Virus record (IMG/VR): IMGVR_UViG_3300035179_000905
Coordinates: 1-23,634 of that record
Origin: a virus
Reading direction: 5' to 3' (one strand)
DNA length: 23,634 nucleotides
Below the pieces are notes generated by a model. It was not told where the DNA came from, made no database searches, and saw nothing but the letters and a program-made list of their open reading frames with translations. A program made the translations under genes and the position numbers. Numbering within the stretch: position 1 is the first letter of the stretch; the number at the start of each line of letters is the position of its first letter. Below, one piece after another: positions 19,496 to 23,634 of this stretch.

Positions 19496-20884
19496 CTAGT
19501 CCTCGCTTTGCAGGGCTTCAACGACGCCATCAACAACCTTCCTGCTTTCGCTCTTGGGCTTCGGAGCAGGGAGCATGTTTGCAGCTGCTAACATCTCATC
19601 CGTCGGCTGTTCCGGGTAGCCGAGCTGAGGGCGAGCTTCAGACGGAAGAATAATGCCCTTCTCGACCAGGTCACCTATAAACTTGGCCTTGGTATCCAAT
19701 GTGGGCTCCCATATGGGGCGCCATTTAATGTGCGGCACTTCTTGGTCCTCGCCAAACTTGGCCTGGATAAGCTGCTTGAACAGTTCGGTCTCAAGCATGT
19801 CCCCCATGAGTTCTTGGAGCATGCGCAGCCGCGTCACGTACTCTTGCATCACGATCTCAGCCGTGGCCCGGTTCGTCCGCTCGCTTTCACCCAGGAAGAT
19901 TTTCGGAACACCTAGAACGGCTTCACGTTGCTTGTACAGATAGTCGAGCCACCATTGAATGTTAACGTCTTTCGTCAGGCTGGGAACGACATCAACCGTT
20001 ACGTCTCCTCGCACGAATACGTCGGTAGCGGGTTTGCGGTCGCGGAAAGCTTCGACAAGACCTTGCAACTGCGGATCGCTGAACGGCCTCTCGGGAGTGC
20101 CGGCCTTCACAACGAGCATGGGCTTAGCGTAAGTGTGCACAATAATGGCCATATCGTCTTCAAGCTGATCAATCAGAGCCTGAATCTTCAGCAAGGGCCT
20201 TAACTGGCTAGTGCCATAGCTGAACTCGTACCACCAGCTTTTAGCGCCCCAGCGAAAATGAACAATGTCCTGAGCTGTGAAGACGACAGGAGGGAAGGTC
20301 AGCAATTGGATGTAGCCAAACACCTGGCCGTAGGCGTCACGCCTTACGCGTATATGCACTGGATCAAGAGGCTTAAGCCACCACTCTTCAGGCGGCAAGG
20401 CTTCTTCTCGGCAAATCTCAAACTCTCCATTTCCAAAAACAAGCATATCTGTGGCCGTGATCCGCAGAGTCTGCAGAATGTTATGTTCATCAAGCCAATC
20501 CGTGAGCCACTCGCGGACGGAGTCATTCCCACCCTCCAGCTCGAACCCATTACTGACGGCCAGGTTTACCGTAACATCAATACATGCCTTGACGTACGGC
20601 GTGAACGTGTAAAGGTCCTTGTATTTCGGTAGGTCCTCGATCGGGACAGCGCCCCAGACGCGCTCCCAGTACGCTGTGTATGGAGGCGTCACGAAGCCAG
20701 CGCCAGAGCCCTTAAGCACATAGCGAGTAACATAGCCCCACAGCATGCCGTCAGCTTTCCAGCTAACCGGGATCTCCTCTTCAACCTGCCGTTTACTTAG
20801 GTCTGGCGGAACATGGCGCTGAGCAACAAACGAAGCCGAAAACTGTCTGATTACTTTACGAACTCTCTTAGCCAAGAAACTCAT
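19496..20884 (-). CDS. Portal protein
   Basis: A 462-aa portal that forms the DNA entry ring at one capsid vertex. Family landmarks: TPYVKACIDVTVNLAVSNGF (clip/wing entry), LVFGNGEFEI, VHIRVRRDAYGQVFGYIQ, DIVHFRW, then the stem and crown region KQREAVLGVPKIFLGESERT and ATAEIVMQEYVTRLRMLQEL. Length is normal for HK97/SPP1-type portals. It follows the large terminase by 49 nt and is followed by the protease/scaffold block, the standard packaging-head order. AAGGTC lies ahead of the ATG. Confidence 0.9.
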   Translation of the reverse strand: MSFLAKRVRKVIRQFSASFVAQRHVPPDLSKRQVEEEIPVSWKADGMLWGYVTRYVLKGSGAGFVTPPYTAYWERVWGAVPIEDLPKYKDLYTFTPYVKACIDVTVNLAVSNGFELEGGNDSVREWLTDWLDEHNILQTLRITATDMLVFGNGEFEICREEALPPEEWWLKPLDPVHIRVRRDAYGQVFGYIQLLTFPPVVFTAQDIVHFRWGAKSWWYEFSYGTSQLRPLLKIQALIDQLEDDMAIIVHTYAKPMLVVKAGTPERPFSDPQLQGLVEAFRDRKPATDVFVRGDVTVDVVPSLTKDVNIQWWLDYLYKQREAVLGVPKIFLGESERTNRATAEIVMQEYVTRLRMLQELMGDMLETELFKQLIQAKFGEDQEVPHIKWRPIWEPTLDTKAKFIGDLVEKGIILPSEARPQLGYPEQPTDEMLAAANMLPAPKPKSESRKVVDGVVEALQSED

Positions 20885-20933
20885 TTTCTAAGACCTTTTC
20901 AGACGCCTTTTTGGAGATCTTTTCTGAACCCTT

Positions 20934-22232
20934 TTAGTGTGAAAGCATAACTGCACCTTTTCCTGGGGGAGGCGCCTGCGTGGAAGCGTAAACCGCCAAC
21001 GCCAGGCTCCAGAGCATGTCATCATGGCTGTTTGGGGGATGGCTAAACTGTAAGTGTCCGCTCTTGCTGTATTCAAATTGCTGTTCATTGATTTGTTGAC
21101 AAAGCTGTCTATGATATGGTATTGCTAAGCGATTCTGTTCCATGGCAATTTTCAGAGTTGTGAGTAGATCTTCCTTTGCTTGAAGCGTGAACGTCAAGCC
21201 CTCAGCACAAGTTACGCCTTGGTTGCGGGTCTCTTCTAGAACGGGTTCTCCCAGACCCGTTTGATCTACAAGAACCAGATGAAACTGGAATTTTTGTTGT
21301 GCACGTACAAGATGGCCTATTACATGAGTATAAGGCGTTCCGAGTGGAAACTGATGAATGTAAATGAGTTTGAGTTTTTCGCCTTCACGTTTTAGGACAG
21401 ATATGACCGAGTAGTCTTGTAGCTTGCCGAAATCGACACCGGCATAGTAATCGCCGCTTGGAAGTTTTAATTCTAGGTTGATGCATAGTTCAAGTCCGAT
21501 TTCTTGTGCAAGCTCGACGCATCCACGGATAAGGTCTTGTGGGAAATAACTGTTTAAGGCTTCGATGAACTCGGCTTCATATTCCATTAGGTAGGCGTCG
21601 CGGGTCATGTTAGCTTTCATTTCTTCAAGAAATTCCGGCTTAATTAGTGGGCATTCACTAGATTTTACTTTGTGCACGCTGTAAGCGGGGTTGACGAACG
21701 CTCGATAAAAGAAATGCTCCTTGCCCCAGGGCGTGCCTAGAAAGATTGCGTAACCATCTGTTGTACTGAGCATCGGAAAGAGGACCTGCGTGATGACTTC
21801 TTCAGGCATGAAACCTGCTTCATCCGAAATCACTATTTGTGCTGTGTAACCACGCAGCAAGTTTTGACTGCACGGTAAGGCTATTATGCGAGTGCCATTG
21901 TCGAAATGGATTAGAGTTCTTGTCGCTCTTCGAATTCTATTTCTCAGGCGCGGTTTGGAGTAGACAAAGTCCGCCATGCGGTCGAACATTATCATGCTTT
22001 GACGTAGGCTCGGAGACGTTATCAAAATGGTCACATTCGGATTTGTCTCTGCGAGGTAGATAGCTTTCATGGCTATTGTTGTTGTTTTGCCTGTTTGGCG
22101 GCCCATACAAGCAACTATACGTTTGCTTGGATCCCTGAGCAATTCAGCTTGATACGAAAAGGGCTTCATGCCCAGAACTTTCTCGGCGTAATCCACAGGG
22201 TCTTTGACTTCGATATCTCTTTCGCGTTGCAT
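20934..22232 (-). CDS. terL: Terminase large subunit
   Basis: DNA-packaging motor with ATPase and nuclease. With the ATG at 22232 (432 aa): Walker A GRQTGKT (44-50), Walker B IVISDE (~133-138), a coupling-type motif FLGTPWG, and nuclease acidic residues in YYAGVDFG (D267), LVDQTG (D323) and HDDM (D404/D405). The open frame continues to ATG 22349, but that would overlap the small terminase by 101 nt, so the shorter start is preferred; its ribosome-binding site is weak. It works with the portal and small terminase. All catalytic positions appear intact. Confidence 0.9.
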   Translation of the reverse strand: MQRERDIEVKDPVDYAEKVLGMKPFSYQAELLRDPSKRIVACMGRQTGKTTTIAMKAIYLAETNPNVTILITSPSLRQSMIMFDRMADFVYSKPRLRNRIRRATRTLIHFDNGTRIIALPCSQNLLRGYTAQIVISDEAGFMPEEVITQVLFPMLSTTDGYAIFLGTPWGKEHFFYRAFVNPAYSVHKVKSSECPLIKPEFLEEMKANMTRDAYLMEYEAEFIEALNSYFPQDLIRGCVELAQEIGLELCINLELKLPSGDYYAGVDFGKLQDYSVISVLKREGEKLKLIYIHQFPLGTPYTHVIGHLVRAQQKFQFHLVLVDQTGLGEPVLEETRNQGVTCAEGLTFTLQAKEDLLTTLKIAMEQNRLAIPYHRQLCQQINEQQFEYSKSGHLQFSHPPNSHDDMLWSLALAVYASTQAPPPGKGAVMLSH

Positions 22233-22248
22233 ATGCCTGATTTTTTCA

Positions 22249-22734
22249 TCAAGCTTCCGAAGTTTTCCTAGGCTCCTTCGCTGCTTGTAACTCTCCCACA
22301 GCAGCCTCAAGTTCTCCAATCTGCTTCTCAATCTTCTCCCACTTCTCATAACTTGCTAATAATGGACCGTAATCCTTAGCAGCCTGGAAAATTATGCGAA
22401 ACCGCTCAAGCACAAGCTTATTGACTTCCTTCGAGCTGCATATGTTCATGAAAGCCGTACTAAAGAGCTTAACAACTTTTTCCATAGTCAATGCGTCTGG
22501 AGCAGCTTCTATAGTGCTCACTATTGCGGCAGGGGAAGTGCGCACTATAGTACCGTAGCTGTGCAGTTCCTTAGCAATAGCCCGGAATGTTCTGCCAGGT
22601 AGTTTGCCGCTGTCATAGATCTGTTGAGGCGACATGCCTTGGGCGGCCATGTTCATTAACAGACTAATTTCATCATGGGTCCAAGGCTTTCCTCTAGCCA
22701 TAATTGGCGTGCCTCTGAAAGCTTCCATTTCCAT
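22249..22734 (-). CDS. terS: Terminase small subunit
   Basis: A 161-aa (or 150-aa) DNA-recognition subunit. The N-terminus has a helix-turn-helix of SANT/Myb-like character (KPWTHDEISLLMNMAAQGMS, then YDSGKLPGRTFRAIAKEL). The middle is helical (MEKVVKLFSTAFMNIC, VLERFRIIFQAAKDYG) and the C-terminus is a coiled coil (WEKIEKQIGELEAAVGELQ) for ring assembly. It lies immediately before the large terminase. The second start, ATG 22701 (MARGKPW), has GAGG 10 nt ahead and overlaps the upstream gene by only 8 nt, so it is more likely than 22734. Confidence 0.75.
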   Translation of the reverse strand: MEMEAFRGTPIMARGKPWTHDEISLLMNMAAQGMSPQQIYDSGKLPGRTFRAIAKELHSYGTIVRTSPAAIVSTIEAAPDALTMEKVVKLFSTAFMNICSSKEVNKLVLERFRIIFQAAKDYGPLLASYEKWEKIEKQIGELEAAVGELQAAKEPRKTSEA

Positions 22735-22942
22735 GTGAATCGATCAAAATCTCGCCTCTTTCAACATCCGGTGCTAGACTGACTTCAACAATCCCGCCTA
22801 GTAATCCGAGGACATCTTCACGTGACATTATAGAAACCATCTCGCCCCTATCATGATCACAATAGCTCGTGGATAAGATGATTTTGCGAATTCGCCTCAA
22901 CTGCTCTTTCTCCTTGCTTCTTTTGTGTGTCAAGGTTCTCAC
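22694..22942 (-). CDS. Hypothetical protein (82 aa)
   Basis: A short protein before the small terminase, starting at GTG 22942. The N-terminus is very basic (KRSKEKEQLRRIRKII). The second half (MSREDVLGLLGGIVEVSLAP, then ERGEILID) is mixed alpha/beta. No family recognised. A start at the internal ATG (residue 35) is also possible. It is the first gene of the packaging operon and is divergent from the plus-strand RHH gene; the 68-bp gap between them (22943-23010) has the dyad-like CGCC-N7-GGCG and a repeated AGCTTT that could be regulatory. Confidence 0.5.
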   Translation of the reverse strand: MRTLTHKRSKEKEQLRRIRKIILSTSYCDHDRGEMVSIMSREDVLGLLGGIVEVSLAPDVERGEILIDSHGNGSFQRHANYG

Positions 22943-23010
22943 TCACGCCACTCAGAGGCGGCGAGCTTTGAAGCTTTCACGTTAGCAATGGTCTTATCAA
23001 TTGAAATACC

Positions 23011-23235
23011 ATGTGGTACCGTAGAAGGACCCCTAGAAGGACCCTTGCGTTGGCACGGAAAATCGTCAAGGTTTATCTAACGCCCGAAATGAAGAAGCCT
23101 TTGGAAAAGAAATGCATTAGCTTTGGAATGGATGAGAGTGAGGTTTTACGGCATACGTTGTTGGAATATGCACAGCCAATAAGCTTAGTCACAGACAAGG
23201 TTCATGGCAAATTACGAAACAGGCACGTACGCTGA
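23011..23235 (+). CDS. Small ribbon-helix-helix protein
   Basis: A 74-aa plus-strand protein with a basic leader and an RHH-like core: strand KIVKVYLTPEM, helix KKPLEKKCISFG and helix ESEVLRHTLLEYA. It likely binds DNA as a dimer and may control the divergent packaging operon. ATG 23011 has no clear ribosome-binding site; an in-frame TTG at 23050, 9 nt after GAAGG, gives MARKIVKVYLTPEMKK and may be the true start. Its stop abuts the end of the convergent 132-aa gene with no bases between. Confidence 0.6.
   Translation: MWYRRRTPRRTLALARKIVKVYLTPEMKKPLEKKCISFGMDESEVLRHTLLEYAQPISLVTDKVHGKLRNRHVR
23022..23045 (+). repeat. 12-bp tandem duplication at the RHH gene start
   Basis: TAGAAGGACCC occurs at 23022-23032 and again at 23034-23044, a period of 12 bp. 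Within the ATG-start frame it encodes RRTP/RRTL. If translation starts at TTG 23050 instead, it supplies two consecutive GAAGG ribosome-binding sites. Confidence 0.6.
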
Positions 23236-23634
23236 TTATTTGTGAAGCCAGCCTCTTCCACCCTTCTTCGACTGTTGCTTTTGCTTCTCACCTTTAGCCT
23301 TAGGCTGCTGACTCTCAAGCATCTTAGCACGCAAATGAGCATGCTTTTTCAACTCTGTCCGGAAAAACTTGCCCCACCCGCCAGTGAGGGGATCAGGAGA
23401 GTAAACGCGACCTTGAACACTCCAAAAATCGACTATCTCTGAAAAACTCGGAGTTTTGGCGTTTCTGCTTGCGAAAACAACACAACCCCGATCCATAAGA
23501 AGCAAGGGATAATCCCGAACAGAAACACCCTCAGCCCTAAACCTATCATCAAACCGCTCCCTCCACAACGACGCCCACTCGTCCTTAAGCTTCTTCCGAA
23601 ACTCTTCTCTTCTAGCATATTCCTCATTATCCAT
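23236..23634 (-). CDS. Hypothetical charged protein (132 aa)
   Basis: Starts at ATG on the last base of the window, so an upstream extension is possible. The N-terminal helix is highly charged (EEYARREEFRKKLKDEW). The middle has strands (DYPLLLMDRGCVVFASR) and FSEIVDFWSVQGRVYSPD, then a helix FFRTELKKHAHLRAKML. The C-terminus is Lys/Gln/Gly rich and disordered. No family recognised. It lies upstream of the packaging block on the same strand, but the plus-strand RHH gene separates it, so it may not be in the same operon. Confidence 0.6.
   Translation of the reverse strand: MDNEEYARREEFRKKLKDEWASLWRERFDDRFRAEGVSVRDYPLLLMDRGCVVFASRNAKTPSFSEIVDFWSVQGRVYSPDPLTGGWGKFFRTELKKHAHLRAKMLESQQPKAKGEKQKQQSKKGGRGWLHK

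Noticed and set aside
20888-21088. 66-codon minus-strand ORF at the end of the large terminase gene
   Set aside because: Lies almost wholly inside the terminase gene in another frame; Arg-rich translation is a frame artefact.
1-23634. CRISPR arrays, tRNA genes, insertion sequences, integrase and attachment sites
   Set aside because: No regularly spaced repeats, cloverleaf-like sequence, transposase or recombinase motif was seen on either strand.

Overview
The window reads as the structural half of a tailed (Caudoviricetes, HK97-fold) virus or provirus, most likely of an archaeon. The archaeal reading rests on TATA-like elements, GGTGA/GGAGGTGA ribosome-binding sites, ribbon-helix-helix (RHH) regulators, many N-glycosylation sequons in one surface protein, and an ABC-ATPase/GNAT fusion of a type (COG2401) known mainly from archaea. 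None of these fixes the host lineage. I see no integrase, replication gene, tRNA, rRNA or CRISPR array.

Nearly everything is on the minus strand and is read from high to low coordinates. Packaging and head: a hypothetical gene (23634-23236), an 82-aa gene, small terminase, large terminase, portal, two small genes, prohead protease with a nested scaffold, decoration protein and major capsid protein (down to 16420). A middle block follows (16310-11825): a three-helix membrane protein, an 84-aa gene, a 907-aa membrane-anchored or secreted fibre-like protein, a head-tail adaptor fused to a beta-sandwich, a 43-aa ORF and a cysteine-ribbon ORF. Tail: terminator-like protein, tube, chaperone-like protein, HK97-gp10-like protein, a very short tape measure, and a hub carrying carbohydrate-binding-like domains (11793-6870). 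Distal adhesins: a 52-aa ORF, a beta-helix spike, a 68-aa protein and a 499-aa fibre (6868-3107). Last come a 132-aa protein, a two-helix membrane protein, a 25-aa basic ORF and the ABC-ATPase/GNAT fusion (2930-714). Only two genes are on the plus strand, an RHH protein near each end (1-387 and 23011-23235).

The genes form a tightly packed late operon. Many stops and starts overlap by 4 nt (ATGA, GTGA, TTGA), and TTG starts are common. T-rich tracts follow the major capsid gene and the three-helix membrane protein gene.

The features most worth checking are: an exact 26-bp palindromic element present twice in opposite orientation (9592-9617 and 16372-16397); a strong internal ribosome-binding site that would make the scaffold as a separate nested protein; a cysteine-ribbon ORF that seems to need a +1 frameshift; a shared beta-sandwich at the facing ends of two neighbouring proteins; a shared C-terminal motif in two adjacent tail genes; and the ABC-ATPase/GNAT fusion coupled to a 25-residue basic peptide.
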